Assembly (NCBI RefSeq): GCF_030177755.1
Contig: NZ_CP126539.1
Span: 186,001-250,000, forward strand
Origin: Devosia sp. RR2S18
Lineage (GTDB): Bacteria; Pseudomonadota; Alphaproteobacteria; Rhizobiales; Devosiaceae
Reading direction: 5' to 3'
Length of the DNA stretch: 64,000 bases
Shown here: positions 19,937 through 29,509 of the stretch, in pieces
Layout of the letters: every line of letters starts with the position of its first letter
Position numbering within the stretch: the first letter of the stretch is position 1
The notes under the pieces: generated by a model
Told to the model about the DNA's origin: nothing
The model's input: the letters and a program-made list of their open reading frames with translations, nothing else
Databases searched by the model: none
Translations under genes and position numbers: made by a program

Positions 19937-20734
19937 TCAGGCGGCCGGGTCCATGCGCACGTCGACGCCATGCTCACGCAGATAGGCCTTGGCCTGGGGA
20001 ATGGTGAAGGTCCCAAAGTGGAAAATGGAGGCGGCAAGCACGGCGCTGGCATGGCCCTCCTTCACGCCTTCCACCAAATGCTCCAGCGTGCCGACGCCGC
20101 CTGAGGCGATCACCGGCACCTCGACTTCATCGGCGATGGCACGGGTGAGCTTGAGGTCGAAGCCGGACTTGGTGCCGTCCCGATCCATCGAGGTCACCAG
20201 CAATTCGCCCGCCCCACGCTCAACCATGCGGCTGGCGAATTCCACCGCATCGATGCCGGTCGGCTTGCGGCCCCCATGGGTATAGATCTCCCACTCGGAC
20301 CGGTTGTCGCCGCCGGCGCGCTGCTCCAGCCGCTGCTTGGCATCAACCGACACGACGATGCACTGATTGCCGAACTTGTCGGCCGCGCGCGCGATGAAAT
20401 CGGGATCGTTCACCGCAGCCGAGTTGATGGCCACCTTGTCGGCCCCCGCCAGCAGCAGCCGGCGAATGTCTTCGATGCTCCTGACGCCGCCGCCCACCGT
20501 CACGGGCATAAAGCAATGCTCGGCCGTCCGCGCCACCACATCGAAGATGGTCTCCCGCCCTTCATGGCTGGCGGCGATATCGAGAAAAGTCAGTTCATCA
20601 GCACCGGCTGCATCATAGGCGATGGCAGCTGCGACCGGATCACCGGCATCCACCAGGTCGACGAACTGCACGCCCTTGACCACGCGGCCACCGGCGACAT
20701 CAAGGCAGGGAATGAGGCGGGTCTTGAGGGTCAT
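19937..20734 (-). CDS. hisF: Imidazole glycerol phosphate synthase subunit HisF
   Basis: HisF is the cyclase subunit that pairs with HisH to make imidazole glycerol phosphate and AICAR. The protein has [11 protein letters not shown] with the first catalytic Asp, [36 protein letters not shown] with the second catalytic Asp and [12 protein letters not shown]. The 265-residue length is slightly above usual. The AICAR product feeds PurH, whose gene lies near 56 kb. Confidence 0.97.
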   Translation of the reverse strand: MTLKTRLIPCLDVAGGRVVKGVQFVDLVDAGDPVAAAIAYDAAGADELTFLDIAASHEGRETIFDVVARTAEHCFMPVTVGGGVRSIEDIRRLLLAGADKVAINSAAVNDPDFIARAADKFGNQCIVVSVDAKQRLEQRAGGDNRSEWEIYTHGGRKPTGIDAVEFASRMVERGAGELLVTSMDRDGTKSGFDLKLTRAIADEVEVPVIASGGVGTLEHLVEGVKEGHASAVLAASIFHFGTFTIPQAKAYLREHGVDVRMDPAA

Positions 20735-20759
20735 GGGTCAGGATACCACAAAGGTGAAC

Positions 20760-21086
20760 TCACGCCGCCAGGCGAAGTCGCCGCCAGGCAAGCAGATGGA
20801 TGATGAAGACAGCCGTCCAGGCGATCAGCGCGCCACCGCCGAGCGGCAGGGTCATCACCGCCAGCCAGGAGAGGCCTTTCATGGCATAGAGCAGCCCGCC
20901 GATGTCGGGGCCCAGAACCGGGCAGGGCAGGGGAGCCATTTCACCGATTTCACACCCATTGGCATCAGCGAGGACGATTGCCAGGACAACGGACACGATC
21001 GGCCAGACAGCGAACGCCAGGGCAGCCGTGAGAAACGTGGCGTGGAAAGCCCAGGGAAAACGGCGCAGGAAAACGGGCATGCTCAC
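20760..21086 (-). CDS. Hypothetical small membrane protein inside the his operon
   Basis: The 108-residue product has about three hydrophobic stretches ([64 protein letters not shown]) and two cysteines in a loop (NGCEIG and PLPCPVLGP), probably outside the cytoplasm. I do not recognise a family. It lies between hisA and hisF, with its start overlapping the hisA stop (ATGA), so it is likely translated with hisA. The coupling argues that it is a real gene. Confidence 0.7.
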   Translation of the reverse strand: MSMPVFLRRFPWAFHATFLTAALAFAVWPIVSVVLAIVLADANGCEIGEMAPLPCPVLGPDIGGLLYAMKGLSWLAVMTLPLGGGALIAWTAVFIIHLLAWRRLRLAA

Positions 21087-21814
21087 GCTGCCGCCTTGAG
21101 CCGGGCCAGTGCTTCACGTGAATCAATCCGGCCATCATAGAGCGCCCGGCCGGAAATAGCGCCTGCCAGCACCCGATAGTCCGGCTGGGTCATGCGCTCG
21201 ATATCGTCCATGGAGGCGAGGCCACCCGAGGCGATCACCGGAATGGAAGTAGCCCGCGCCAGCTCTAGTGTAGACTCCCAATTGATGCCGGCCAAAACAC
21301 CGTCCCGATCAATGTCGGTATAAATGATGGCGGCAACGCCTGCGCCCTCAAAACGCTTGGCCAGTTCGATGACCGATAGCTCGGAGGTCTCGGCCCAACC
21401 TTCCACCGCAACCATGCCGCTCCGCGCGTCGATGCCCACCGCCACCTGACCGGGAAAACGCCGCGCGGCTTCCTTGACCAGCGCCGGATCCCGCACTGCC
21501 ACGGTGCCGAGGATCACCCGCGCCAGCCCCTTTTCGAGCCAAGTTTCAATGTGATGGAGCGTGCGAATACCGCCGCCGAGCTGCACCGGAAAACTGACCG
21601 TTTTGAGAATGGCTTCGACCGCAGAGCCATTGACGCTCTCGCCGGCAAAGGCGCCGTTGAGATCAACAACGTGCAGATACTCGAAGCCCTGATCCTCGAA
21701 GCTCTTGGCCTGGGCAGCCGGATCGTCATTAAAGATGGTCGCCTGGGCCATGTCGCCTAGCTTGAGGCGCACGCACTGGCCGTCCTTGAGATCGATGGCG
21801 GGAAAAAGGATCAT
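21083..21814 (-). CDS. hisA: ProFAR isomerase (HisA)
   Basis: HisA isomerises ProFAR to PRFAR. The half-barrel repeats shared with HisF are visible: [16 protein letters not shown] with the catalytic Asp, [48 protein letters not shown] with the second catalytic Asp and [12 protein letters not shown]. Start 21814 has GGAG upstream and gives 243 residues. A parS site lies inside the C-terminal coding part. Confidence 0.97.
   Translation of the reverse strand: MILFPAIDLKDGQCVRLKLGDMAQATIFNDDPAAQAKSFEDQGFEYLHVVDLNGAFAGESVNGSAVEAILKTVSFPVQLGGGIRTLHHIETWLEKGLARVILGTVAVRDPALVKEAARRFPGQVAVGIDARSGMVAVEGWAETSELSVIELAKRFEGAGVAAIIYTDIDRDGVLAGINWESTLELARATSIPVIASGGLASMDDIERMTQPDYRVLAGAISGRALYDGRIDSREALARLKAAA
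21110..21125. other. parS site 3 (14/16), within hisA
   Basis: TGCTTCACGTGAATCA differs from consensus at positions 3 and 14. The position-14 change forms GAATC. It lies near the 3' end of the hisA coding sequence, where it encodes part of the RIDSREA segment. Confidence 0.65.
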
Positions 21815-21911
21815 GCGGAAAAGCTCCGGGATTTTACCGCCACCCAATCTCCCGATCGGCGGAAGAGAGAATGGGCGGGCGGCAGGAGGGTGCCAAGAAC
21901 TGGATGCGCCT

Positions 21912-21932
21912 CCTCCCCCTTGAAGGGGGAGG
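21912..21932. repeat. REP-like hairpin between hisH and hisA
   Basis: CCTCCCCCT and its complement form a nine-base-pair stem with a three-base loop, followed by a GTCGACTGGGGGTG stretch. Similar CTCCCC...GGGGAG units are dispersed in many alphaproteobacterial genomes. No T tract follows on either strand, so I do not call it an intrinsic terminator. Confidence 0.5.
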
Positions 21933-21947
21933 TCGACTGGGGGTGCC

Positions 21948-22598
21948 TCACGGCGTCCACCTCATGAAATTCTCGATCAGCCGCAGACCTAGTGTCTGCG
22001 ACTTCTCCGGATGGAACTGCGCGCCAAACATATTGTCACGCGCGACACAGGCGGTCAGCGGTCCACCATAATCCGTCGTCGCTACCCGCATGTTCTCGTC
22101 TTCCGCCACCAGATGGTAGGAATGGACGAAATAGGCATGGAGACCGTCGGGGCCACCGGCAATACCCGTCAAGAGCTCATGGGGGTGAGCGATGTCGATG
22201 GTGTTCCACCCCATGTGCGGGATCTTGAGGGCAGGGTCAGTCGGTCGGATCTTCTCGACCGCCCCGGGGATCCAGCCAAGGCCCGGGGTTACCGCCTTCT
22301 CGCGACCTTCCGAGGCCATCAGCTGCATGCCGACACAGACGCCCAGAAAAGGCACGCCAGCGCGGATCACCCGCTCCTCGAGCACCTCTACCATCCCCGG
22401 CACGGCGTCGAGACCGGCCTTGCAATCGGCAAAGGCCCCAACTCCGGGCAGCATGATGCGGTCAGCGCTGCGGACCTGTTCAGGATCGGCGGTCACGAGG
22501 ATTTCGATTTCGCCGACGGCCACCGCCATGCGCTCGAACGCCTTGGCGGCCGAGTGTAGATTGCCCGCCCCATAATCAATGATCGTGACAGCACTCAT
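21948..22598 (-). CDS. hisH: Imidazole glycerol phosphate synthase subunit HisH
   Basis: HisH is the glutaminase that supplies ammonia to HisF. The class I amidotransferase triad is complete: Cys88 in [10 protein letters not shown], His196 and Glu198 in FHPEKS. Other family motifs are [10 protein letters not shown] and [11 protein letters not shown]. The 216-residue length is normal. Its start overlaps the stop of the DUF2628 gene upstream. Confidence 0.97.
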   Translation of the reverse strand: MSAVTIIDYGAGNLHSAAKAFERMAVAVGEIEILVTADPEQVRSADRIMLPGVGAFADCKAGLDAVPGMVEVLEERVIRAGVPFLGVCVGMQLMASEGREKAVTPGLGWIPGAVEKIRPTDPALKIPHMGWNTIDIAHPHELLTGIAGGPDGLHAYFVHSYHLVAEDENMRVATTDYGGPLTACVARDNMFGAQFHPEKSQTLGLRLIENFMRWTP

Positions 22599-22942
22599 CG
22601 TAGGGCCTCCAACTGCGCCAATTCCATGCTGGGGGCGACCATCTCGCCCCGGTAGCGCCAGCCGCGGCGCCGCAGCGCCTGCCGCCGTAGTCCGGGCGCG
22701 GCAAACCCGATGGCGACTGTCACCAGAAAATAGAGCGCCACGACCGCGTCCTCACCCAGCCAGCCCCAGCTCAATCGCAGCGCCAGCACCAGGGCGATAA
22801 AGGCGAGCAACTCCAGCCACAAGCCATACACCAAGGCAAAGATCGGTGGCAGGAGTGCCGCAAGCCAGGAGAACCGGTCCGGAATCGCTGCAGGCACGGC
22901 AGCTGCACCGAGCTTAGGATCGAAAATGGCATAGAGGGTCAA
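22595..22942 (-). CDS. DUF2628-family membrane protein
   Basis: The protein begins TLYAIFDPK and has a central hydrophobic region of two to three membrane segments ([39 protein letters not shown]) followed by a basic tail ([14 protein letters not shown]), the DUF2628 pattern seen between hisB and hisH in Rhizobiales. I choose a TTG start at 22942 because GGAG lies six bases upstream and the family begins here; an ATG at 22990 would add 16 residues. Function is unknown. Confidence 0.75.
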   Translation of the reverse strand: MTLYAIFDPKLGAAAVPAAIPDRFSWLAALLPPIFALVYGLWLELLAFIALVLALRLSWGWLGEDAVVALYFLVTVAIGFAAPGLRRQALRRRGWRYRGEMVAPSMELAQLEALR

Positions 22943-23073
22943 GACACTCTCCAATGACGCAATTGTCCTCTTGGGCAGGTGCGGCCGCACGGCACGGCTC
23001 GCGCAGCCTCGGACTTAAGAGGATACAAGCTGATCGAGGCTGACTTAGTGCAAAAGCCCCGGCAGCGAAAGCC

Positions 23074-23661
23074 TCAGAGGGTTCCCTTGGTCGAGGGCAC
23101 CCGATCTCCGGCACGGGGGTCGATCTCCACCGCCTCCCGCAGCGCGCGCGCCACGGCCTTGAACATCGACTCGGCCAAATGATGGTTGTTGTCGGCGTAG
23201 AAGTTCTCGAGGTGGAGCGTGATGCCAGCATTCATCGCGAAGGCCTGGAAGAATTCGCGGAAGAGCTCGGTGTCGATCTCGCCGATCTTGTCGCGCGAGA
23301 ACTCGGCCCGGAACACGAGAAAGGGCCGGCCCGACACATCGAGCGCCGCGCGCGTCAACGTCCCGTCCATCGGCAGGTCGCTCGAGGCATAGCGGCGGAT
23401 GCCCTTCTTGTCGCCCAGGGCCTGCTTGATGGCTTGGCCGAGCGCGATGCCGACATCCTCCACCGTGTGGTGAAAGTCGATATGCAGATCACCCTTGCAG
23501 GACACGTCCATATCGATCAGCGAATGACGGCTCAGCTGGTCCAGCATGTGGTCGAAGAAGCCGACGCCGGTCGCCATCTGATGAACGCCGGTGCCGTCGA
23601 GATTGATCGAGACGGAGATCTCGGTCTCGTTGGTTTGGCGGGCGATAGTGGCGGTGCGCAT
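23074..23661 (-). CDS. hisB: Imidazoleglycerol-phosphate dehydratase
   Basis: HisB dehydrates imidazole glycerol phosphate to imidazole acetol phosphate. The paired metal-binding histidine motifs are clear: [28 protein letters not shown], and [14 protein letters not shown]. The protein is the monofunctional type (195 residues), without the phosphatase domain found in enterics. It is the first gene of the minus-strand his group, so the main his promoter should lie in the 432-base region upstream. Confidence 0.97.
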   Translation of the reverse strand: MRTATIARQTNETEISVSINLDGTGVHQMATGVGFFDHMLDQLSRHSLIDMDVSCKGDLHIDFHHTVEDVGIALGQAIKQALGDKKGIRRYASSDLPMDGTLTRAALDVSGRPFLVFRAEFSRDKIGEIDTELFREFFQAFAMNAGITLHLENFYADNNHHLAESMFKAVARALREAVEIDPRAGDRVPSTKGTL

Positions 23662-24093
23662 GGTCGGTCTCCGGAATGCGGGGCTTCTTAGCAGATGGGC
23701 CTAAAGCCATAAAGATTGCGTTGCTTCCCACCGGCGTGAACTATTCCACTTATCCATCTTCTCCCCGTCGCTTGAAGCTCTGCCATACTCCACCCATCCC
23801 CGCGCCAGAGCGCGATCATGACGAGTGATGAGCGTGGGGACAGCTGGGGATGAAGGGTCGCCTTCATCACGTGGGCTTGTCAGCAGCTGTGTTTGGGACA
23901 CAGCGTGGTGGACCTGCGAAAAAACCCCGGCGCAGTGGCGAGACCTTGGTTTCACTACTCACAAAATCATTCGAGACCGGGGTCTCGCCATTGCCGCTTA
24001 CCGCGACCCGCTCGGGCGGGCGCATTCGCACGCCGGTTGCAATCATCCGTCTGCCTCCTAAATAGTACGCGACAGTTCGGAGTACTTCCCCCA
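23662..24093. other. Structured 432-base intergenic region between hisB and hslV
   Basis: No credible gene is seen. The region holds a series of inverted repeats: GATGAAGG with CCTTCATC (23849-23868, loop GTCG), GCTGTGT with ACACAGC (23886-23904), a perfect ten-base pair TGGCGAGACC (23936-23945) with GGTCTCGCCA (23981-23990), a nested CGAGACC/GGTCTCG (23972-23987) and CCCGC/GCGGG (24007-24020). It must contain promoters for hisB (minus) and hslV (plus). The density of stems suggests a leader RNA or small RNA. Confidence 0.5.
24036..24066 (+). promoter_or_regulatory. Weak RpoH-type promoter candidate for hslVU
   Basis: GTTG at 24036-24039, 17 bases, then CCTAAAT at 24057-24063 resembles CTTG-N17/18-CYTATNT with one change in each element. 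Its position, about 30 bases before the hslV start, and the heat-shock role of HslVU are the reasons to list it. Confidence 0.35.
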
Positions 24094-24654
24094 ATGAGTG
24101 AGAACACATTTCCCGGCTGGCACGGGACGACGATCGTTTCCGTGCGCAAGGGCAAAAAGGTCGTGGTGGCCGGCGATGGCCAGGTTTCCATGGGCCAGAC
24201 CGTGATGAAGCATGGCGCCAAGAAGGTTCGCCGTCTTGCTAATGGCAAGGTTATCGGCGGTTTTGCCGGCGCGACCGCCGACGCCTTCACCTTATTCGAG
24301 CGGCTCGAAACCAAGCTCGAGCAATACCCCGACCAGTTGATGCGCGCTGCCGTCGAGCTGGCCAAGGACTGGCGCACCGATCGTTATCTGCGCAAGCTTG
24401 AAGCCATGATGATCGTGGCCGACAAGAGCGAGACCCTGGTCCTCACCGGCACCGGCGACGTCCTTACCCCTGACTATGGCGTTACCGCCATTGGTTCTGG
24501 CGGCAACTACGCCCTCTCGGCGGCGCTGGCATTGGCGCAGAACACCGAGATGGACGCTGAGGATATTGCTCGGCAGGCCATGAAGATCGCCGAGCAGATC
24601 TGCGTCTACACCAACGGCAATGTTACGCTCGAAGCTATCGAGCTGGGCGCGTGA
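24094..24654 (+). CDS. hslV: HslV peptidase subunit of HslVU protease
   Basis: HslV is the threonine peptidase core of the ATP-dependent HslVU (ClpYQ) protease. After an 11-residue leader ([11 protein letters not shown]), the mature N-terminus [11 protein letters not shown] is seen, so Thr12 should become the catalytic residue after processing, as in other alphaproteobacteria. Further motifs are [31 protein letters not shown] and [14 protein letters not shown]. The 186-residue length is normal for the form with a propeptide. A GNAT gene and then hslU follow with overlapping stops and starts. Confidence 0.96.
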   Translation: MSENTFPGWHGTTIVSVRKGKKVVVAGDGQVSMGQTVMKHGAKKVRRLANGKVIGGFAGATADAFTLFERLETKLEQYPDQLMRAAVELAKDWRTDRYLRKLEAMMIVADKSETLVLTGTGDVLTPDYGVTAIGSGGNYALSAALALAQNTEMDAEDIARQAMKIAEQICVYTNGNVTLEAIELGA

Positions 24655-25169
24655 CACGTTCCGTCCGGCGGCTGACCGTCGCTGATCTCGACGCCTATCG
24701 GGCCATTCGGCTCGAGGGCTTGCGGGAGGCGCCCGAAGCTTTCGGCTCCTCCTATGAGGAGACCAGCGGACAGCCGGAAACCTACTACCGCGCCATCCTC
24801 GAGCGCTTGGCCGTGTTCGGTGGTTTTGGCCCGGACGGGGCGCTCCTCGGCGTAGTCGCCTTTGCCCGCCGCGAAGGCATCAAGGCGCGGCACGCCGCGG
24901 ACATGATCTCGGTCTATGTCCGGCCCGAGGGTCGCGGTACCGGTTTGGCGAGGGCGCTGATCGACGCCGTGGTGGAACATGCCCGGCACCACGTGATCCA
25001 GCTCCATCTCGGCGTTGGCACCTACAACACCCCCGCTATCCGGCTCTACCAGCGGGCGGGATTTGCAATCTGCGGCACGGAGCCCCGTGCGCTTTTCGTG
25101 AACGGTCGATTTATCGACGAACACCAGATGGTGCGCTTTCTCGACAAGGCACCTGGAGAAGACCAATGA
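24651..25169 (+). CDS. GNAT-family N-acetyltransferase
   Basis: The protein has the acetyl-CoA-binding motif region [23 protein letters not shown] and the following [17 protein letters not shown], typical of GNAT enzymes. The substrate is unknown. Translation starts at GTG 24651, overlapping the hslV stop (GTGA), and its own stop overlaps the hslU start (ATGA). This placement between hslV and hslU is seen in other Rhizobiales and suggests translational coupling, though a functional link to the protease is not shown. Confidence 0.85.
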   Translation: MTRSVRRLTVADLDAYRAIRLEGLREAPEAFGSSYEETSGQPETYYRAILERLAVFGGFGPDGALLGVVAFARREGIKARHAADMISVYVRPEGRGTGLARALIDAVVEHARHHVIQLHLGVGTYNTPAIRLYQRAGFAICGTEPRALFVNGRFIDEHQMVRFLDKAPGEDQ

Positions 25170-26473
25170 GTGAGACCAATTTTTCCCCGCGCGAGATCGT
25201 TTCCGAGCTCGACCGCAACATCGTGGGGCAGCATGATGCCAAGCGCGCCGTGGCCGTGGCGCTGCGCAATCGGTGGCGTCGCCAGCAGCTCCCCCCTGAA
25301 TTGCGCCGCGAAGTCAGCCCCAAGAACATCCTGATGATCGGGCCCACCGGCGTGGGCAAGACCGAGATTTCGCGCCGCCTCGCGCGGCTGGCGCAGGCTC
25401 CCTTCATCAAGGTCGAAGCCACCAAGTTCACCGAAGTGGGCTATGTCGGCCGCGACGTCGAGCAGATCATCCGTGATCTTGTAGAAGCCGGCATCACCGT
25501 GCTCCGTGACAAGCGCCGCCGTGACGTGCAGGCGCAGGCGCACCACAATGCCGAAGAACGCGTGCTTGATGCGCTGGTCGGCTCCTCCGCTGCCCCCTCA
25601 ACGCGCGATAGCTTCCGTCGCAAGCTGCGCGAGAACGAACTCGACGACAAGGAAATCGAGATCGAGATGACCCCGGCGGCTCCTTCGGGGTTCGACATCC
25701 CGGGCATGCCCAATGGCGGCATCGGCATGATCAATCTATCCGATATGTTCAAGCAGGCCATGGGTGGGCGCGGCGTCAAACGCAAGGTCAAGGTCAAGGA
25801 CGCCTATGAGCCGCTGATCGCTGAAGAAGCCGACAAGCTGCTCGATCAGGACCAGCTCAAGAGCGAAGCCATCGAGCTCGTGGAAAACCACGGCATCGTC
25901 TTCATCGACGAGATCGACAAGGTGGCCCATCGCGAAGGCGGTGCCCAGGGCGGTCCGTCCCGTGAAGGTGTGCAGCGCGACCTGCTGCCGTTGATCGAAG
26001 GCACCACCGTCTCGACCAAATATGGCCCGGTCAACACCGACCACATCCTCTTTATCGCTTCTGGCGCCTTCCACGTCAGCAAGCCCAGCGATCTCCTGCC
26101 CGAACTACAGGGCCGCCTACCCATCCGGGTCGAACTCAAGGCTCTCACGCGCGAGGATTTCATTGGCATCCTCAATGACACCGAGGCCAGTCTCATTAAG
26201 CAATATGTGGCGCTGATGGGCACCGAGGGAGTAACGCTGGATTTCACCTCCGATGCCATCGAGGCGATTGCCGACGCTGCGGTCAAGGTCAACGGCTCGG
26301 TCGAAAATATCGGCGCCCGCCGCCTTCAGACTGTCATGGAGCGACTGGTCGAAGACATCAGCTTCGAGGCCCCCGACAAGGCGGGCGAGACCATCACCAT
26401 CGACGCGGCCTTTGTTCGCGAAAAGGTTGGGGTGCTTGCCGGCGACAGCGACCTCAGCAAGTTCGTGCTCTAG
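25166..26473 (+). CDS. hslU: HslU ATPase subunit of HslVU protease
   Basis: HslU is the AAA+ unfoldase that feeds HslV. It has the N-terminal [16 protein letters not shown] segment, Walker [16 protein letters not shown], the pore motif [11 protein letters not shown], the I domain with an acidic stretch (DDKEIEIEM), Walker [13 protein letters not shown], sensor-region [20 protein letters not shown] (given in part) and the C-terminal tail ending LSKFVL, which docks into HslV. The length of 435 residues is normal. Confidence 0.97.
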   Translation: MSETNFSPREIVSELDRNIVGQHDAKRAVAVALRNRWRRQQLPPELRREVSPKNILMIGPTGVGKTEISRRLARLAQAPFIKVEATKFTEVGYVGRDVEQIIRDLVEAGITVLRDKRRRDVQAQAHHNAEERVLDALVGSSAAPSTRDSFRRKLRENELDDKEIEIEMTPAAPSGFDIPGMPNGGIGMINLSDMFKQAMGGRGVKRKVKVKDAYEPLIAEEADKLLDQDQLKSEAIELVENHGIVFIDEIDKVAHREGGAQGGPSREGVQRDLLPLIEGTTVSTKYGPVNTDHILFIASGAFHVSKPSDLLPELQGRLPIRVELKALTREDFIGILNDTEASLIKQYVALMGTEGVTLDFTSDAIEAIADAAVKVNGSVENIGARRLQTVMERLVEDISFEAPDKAGETITIDAAFVREKVGVLAGDSDLSKFVL

Positions 26474-26499
26474 AACGCAACACCGAGTGGGCGGGAGAT

Positions 26500-26868
26500 T
26501 TAGCGCTTCCGCCCGGCGCGCCGCACCAGCTCGTCCCGTAGGAACCGCAGATCCTCGGTGTCCAGCCGCCTAATCTCGCCGGCCAGACGGTTGGTGAGTT
26601 CGGTCGCCTCGGGAACCAGTCCGCCTGTGTCGATAGTCACCTTGGGATCGCTGATTTCGGCGAGGCGCTGCAGTTCCTCCGCCTCATCCCAGATGACGTT
26701 GAAAAAGGCGATCATGCGGTGAAGGAGGAAGCCAGTCGGCTTGCCGCGTTTGCCATGCTCGAGTGCCGAGAGGTAGGCACTTGAAACATTCAGCGCGGCG
26801 GCCATCTCCTTAAGCGAGATGCCTCGTTCGTCCCGCAACTGCCGGATCTTGGCGCCAAGCGGGGTCAT
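26500..26868 (-). CDS. XRE-type helix-turn-helix regulator
   Basis: The 122-residue protein starts with an XRE helix-turn-helix (IRQLRDERGISLKEMAAALN, then SSAYLSALEHGKRG) and continues with a helical tail ending in basic residues (VRRAGRKR). It is likely a DNA-binding regulator. Its start overlaps the stop of the Smr gene (ATGA), so the two are co-translated. Targets cannot be told. Confidence 0.85.
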   Translation of the reverse strand: MTPLGAKIRQLRDERGISLKEMAAALNVSSAYLSALEHGKRGKPTGFLLHRMIAFFNVIWDEAEELQRLAEISDPKVTIDTGGLVPEATELTNRLAGEIRRLDTEDLRFLRDELVRRAGRKR

Positions 26869-27479
26869 GCGCGGCGCAGGCGCACATACCACGCCCCCTC
26901 TCCACCATGGCCGCGTGCCGCCACGCTCCAGCCGGAAACCAACGGCGCCAGCGATGGCTCGCTGAGCCACACCGGCAGCATGGTGCGCAATACGCCGCGC
27001 TCGCTCATCGCAGCAACATAGTCATTGTCGGTCTTCAGCCCCTTGCCGGTGATCACCAGAATGGTCCGGTCGCCCCGCGCGAACCGCGCCTGCACATAGC
27101 GGTGCAGTGCCTCGCGCGCCTCGTTCTGCGTCATGCCGTGAAGGTCGATTGTCCCATCGATGTCGATGCGCCCCCGGATCACCTTGCGACGAACGGAAGG
27201 CTCCACCGCTTTGTCGGGCACTTTGGCGGAGGGCAGGGGAGCTTGGTAAGGGGGCAGGAAGGGCTTGACCGGTGGTCCCCGACGCGGCGCCTTGTGGGCC
27301 GGTGGCGCCTTTGCCGGCGCCATCTTTTCGGCCTCAGTCGCCTGGCTATCTTCGGGCAGGGGTAGCGGACCCTGGCCGAACTTCATCAGACGCTTGCGCC
27401 GCAGCGGCTCCACCGTTTCGGCGACAGCCTGCCAGAGGTGATAATCGTGCGGCAGCCGCTTGGGGTCACGCTTGGCCAT
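26865..27479 (-). CDS. Smr-domain protein
   Basis: The 204-residue protein has a Pro-rich, low-complexity middle (about residues 50-95) and a C-terminal Smr domain with IDLHGMTQNEAREALH, ILVITGKG and the final HGGEGAWYVRLRR. Stand-alone Smr proteins are nucleases that cut nicked or RNA substrates in several systems; the role here is not known. It is the middle of a minus-strand run from the TimA-like gene to the HTH gene. Confidence 0.88.
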   Translation of the reverse strand: MAKRDPKRLPHDYHLWQAVAETVEPLRRKRLMKFGQGPLPLPEDSQATEAEKMAPAKAPPAHKAPRRGPPVKPFLPPYQAPLPSAKVPDKAVEPSVRRKVIRGRIDIDGTIDLHGMTQNEAREALHRYVQARFARGDRTILVITGKGLKTDNDYVAAMSERGVLRTMLPVWLSEPSLAPLVSGWSVAARGHGGEGAWYVRLRRA

Positions 27480-27503
27480 AGCAAGACTGCCTGCCGCCTC
27501 GGC

Positions 27504-28214
27504 TCAGTCGAGCTGGTTGGTGCTGGTGAGCTTCCAATTGGGATCGCGCGACTTGGGATTGCGCGCAAAGGTCCACTCATCGGCGATGTTCTGCACCTGG
27601 TCGGCATTGCCTTCGATGAGGTTGCCATCCTTGTCGCGGGTAGCCGAGACCACTTCGGCGTGGAAGCGTACGGTCACCAACACGTTCTTGCGGTCATACT
27701 CGGCGGCGGAAAATTCCACCTTGGGCAAGCCAACAAAGGTGAAGTCCACTTTCTGGTCGGCCGCCTCGCGCTCGGTGATCGCTCGCACGAACCCTTCATA
27801 GACATCGCGCTCGAGCAAGTTCTTGAGCGTCTGTCGGTCGCCTTCGGCATAGGCGGTCACGATCATTTCATAGGCCTGCTTGGCGCCTTCCATGAAGCTC
27901 TTGGGCGTGAAGGTGGGGTCCGCCTCCACCACGCTGCGCAACCCAGCGGCCAGTTCGGCATCGCCCTGCGAATACTGCTCGATTTCGGCAGCAATCTTGC
28001 GCTGGCGCCGCTCGTCGTCCAACTCAGGAGCGCCGGCCTGCCGCGGACGGATTGGCACCACGGTCTCGTCATGCTCGCCTTCCACTGGCTTGCGCCGTTC
28101 CACCGGCGGCCGCTCGTGCCCCGTGCGCGTTCCCAGCACCGAGCGCAGCCGAAACAGCACAAAGACTGCAACGCCGATGACGATGAGAGTGGGCAGGTCG
28201 AAGAAATCTTCCAT
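27504..28214 (-). CDS. Tim44/TimA-family protein
   Basis: The protein starts with a membrane segment (LPTLIVIGVAVFVLFRL), then a charged linker, then a Tim44-like domain (FTPKSFMEGAKQAYEMIVTAY, EGFVRAITEREA, EWTFARNPKSRDPNWKL). In alphaproteobacteria this family (TimA) resembles mitochondrial Tim44 and is thought to be an inner-membrane-anchored adaptor. It is divergent from fxsA and lies near secB, so a link to export is suggestive only. Confidence 0.85.
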   Translation of the reverse strand: MEDFFDLPTLIVIGVAVFVLFRLRSVLGTRTGHERPPVERRKPVEGEHDETVVPIRPRQAGAPELDDERRQRKIAAEIEQYSQGDAELAAGLRSVVEADPTFTPKSFMEGAKQAYEMIVTAYAEGDRQTLKNLLERDVYEGFVRAITEREAADQKVDFTFVGLPKVEFSAAEYDRKNVLVTVRFHAEVVSATRDKDGNLIEGNADQVQNIADEWTFARNPKSRDPNWKLTSTNQLD

Positions 28215-28375
28215 GGGCAGTCTACCTAACCGAAAACAGGCTTGCGTCCGAAGATACGCGGGAACGCTCGAATGGCGCGAGATTTGACCTATATATAGGG
28301 AATGCCCAACACTGAAACCAGTTCAGGTTGCGGCCAGAAGGTTTTTGCCGCACCCCGGCTGAAAGGAAGCTCCGC

Positions 28376-28843
28376 GTGGCCCGTTTTTTTGCCCTTGGCG
28401 TCATTCTGCTCCCGCTTGTCGAGATCGCCATCTTCATCAAGGTGGGTCAGACCATCGGGTTGTTGCCCACCCTGGCGCTGATCCTGGGCGCTGCCCTTGC
28501 GGGCGGACTCCTGCTCCGCCAGCAAGGGTTGAGCGTGCTTGGCCAATTGCGCAGCAATGTCAGCGCTGGACGCATGCCCGGTCGTACCATCGCCGACGCA
28601 ATGATGATCGGCTTTGCGGCCGTCTTGCTGGTTCTGCCGGGCTTCCTCAGCGACATTGTTGCCTTGGCGCTGTTGCTGCCACCGTTCCGCCACTGGCTTT
28701 ACGCAGCCCTCGCGCGGCGAGTGACGGTGGTTAGCACGACGGCCGGCTACTCCAGCCGAACGGCTCACGATCCCTATCGGGATACACGGCTCGATGGGCC
28801 CGACGTGGTTGATCTTGACGATGACGATTATCGGCGCCGCTAG
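28376..28843 (+). CDS. fxsA: FxsA-family membrane protein
   Basis: FxsA is a small inner-membrane protein known in E. coli for easing phage T7 exclusion by the F plasmid. The pattern here is four hydrophobic stretches (FFALGVILLPLVEIAIFI; LLPTLALILGAALAGGLLL; MIGFAAVLLVLPGFLSDIV; ALALLLPPF) with the motif RQQGL, then an acidic tail (DVVDLDDDD). A GTG start at 28376 is chosen because AAGGAAG lies just upstream and family similarity begins there. Confidence 0.88.
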   Translation: MARFFALGVILLPLVEIAIFIKVGQTIGLLPTLALILGAALAGGLLLRQQGLSVLGQLRSNVSAGRMPGRTIADAMMIGFAAVLLVLPGFLSDIVALALLLPPFRHWLYAALARRVTVVSTTAGYSSRTAHDPYRDTRLDGPDVVDLDDDDYRRR

Positions 28844-28930
28844 CGATAGGTGGCCTGCCCCGAAAGCTTGTCGCTGTGGGCCAAAGATGCTAGCCAGCCG
28901 TCAACCAAAAAAGGCAAAGGGACCAACTCA

Positions 28931-29452
28931 ATGGCTGACGAAACTCAGGGCGCCGCCGCCCCCCAGACCGCCAACCAGCCCTCGATGAACATGCTGGGCC
29001 AGTATATCCGCGACCTCTCGTTCGAAAATCCGGGCGCACCAGGCTCCATGCTGGGCGCTGGAAATCCGGCGTTCAACGTGCAGATCTCGGTCGGCGTGAA
29101 GAAGCAGTCGGACGACACCTATGCGGTGGAATTGACGCTCAATGCCAAAGCGAACCGCGAGACGACGGTGCTGTTCAACGTCGAGCTCGTCTATGGTGGT
29201 GTCTTCCGCCTTAAGAACGTGCCCGAGAACACCGTCAGCCAGCTGCTGATGATCGAATGCCCGCGCCTGATCTTCCCATTTGCCCGTCAGGTCCTGGCCA
29301 GCGTCACCCAGCAGGGCGGCTTCCCGCCCCTGATGATGGAGCCGGTCGATTTCGCCGCCATCTACCGCCAGAACCTCGCCAAGCTGGCGGCCCAGCAGGG
29401 CAGTGCTGCGGCACCGGGTGCTGGTGGCGAAGGCGAGCTCAAGCCGAACTAG
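28931..29452 (+). CDS. secB: SecB export chaperone
   Basis: SecB keeps precursor proteins unfolded and hands them to SecA. The family motifs are present: QYIRDLSFENPGAP, FNVQISVGVKK, LVYGGVFRLKNV, IECPRLIFPFARQV and GGFPPLMMEPVDFAAIY. A Gln/Ala-rich N-terminal and a Gly/Ala-rich C-terminal tail flank the core. The 173-residue protein starts at ATG 28931. A strong terminator follows. Confidence 0.96.
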   Translation: MADETQGAAAPQTANQPSMNMLGQYIRDLSFENPGAPGSMLGAGNPAFNVQISVGVKKQSDDTYAVELTLNAKANRETTVLFNVELVYGGVFRLKNVPENTVSQLLMIECPRLIFPFARQVLASVTQQGGFPPLMMEPVDFAAIYRQNLAKLAAQQGSAAAPGAGGEGELKPN

Positions 29453-29479
29453 CTGTTCCAGCTCTGCGATAAACCGACG

Positions 29480-29509
29480 CCCCGGCCTTGTGCCGGGGTT
29501 TTGTTTTTT
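29480..29509. terminator. Rho-independent terminator between secB and dnaQ
   Basis: A seven-base-pair CCCCGGC/GCCGGGG stem with a five-base loop is followed by TTTTGTTTTTT on the plus strand. It ends secB; the convergent dnaQ gene stops within the T tract. Confidence 0.9.

Noticed and set aside
23825..24061. Open frames of 70-80 codons in the hisB-hslV gap
   Set aside because: No ribosome site, no plausible fold and they cover inverted repeats; the gap is better explained as non-coding.
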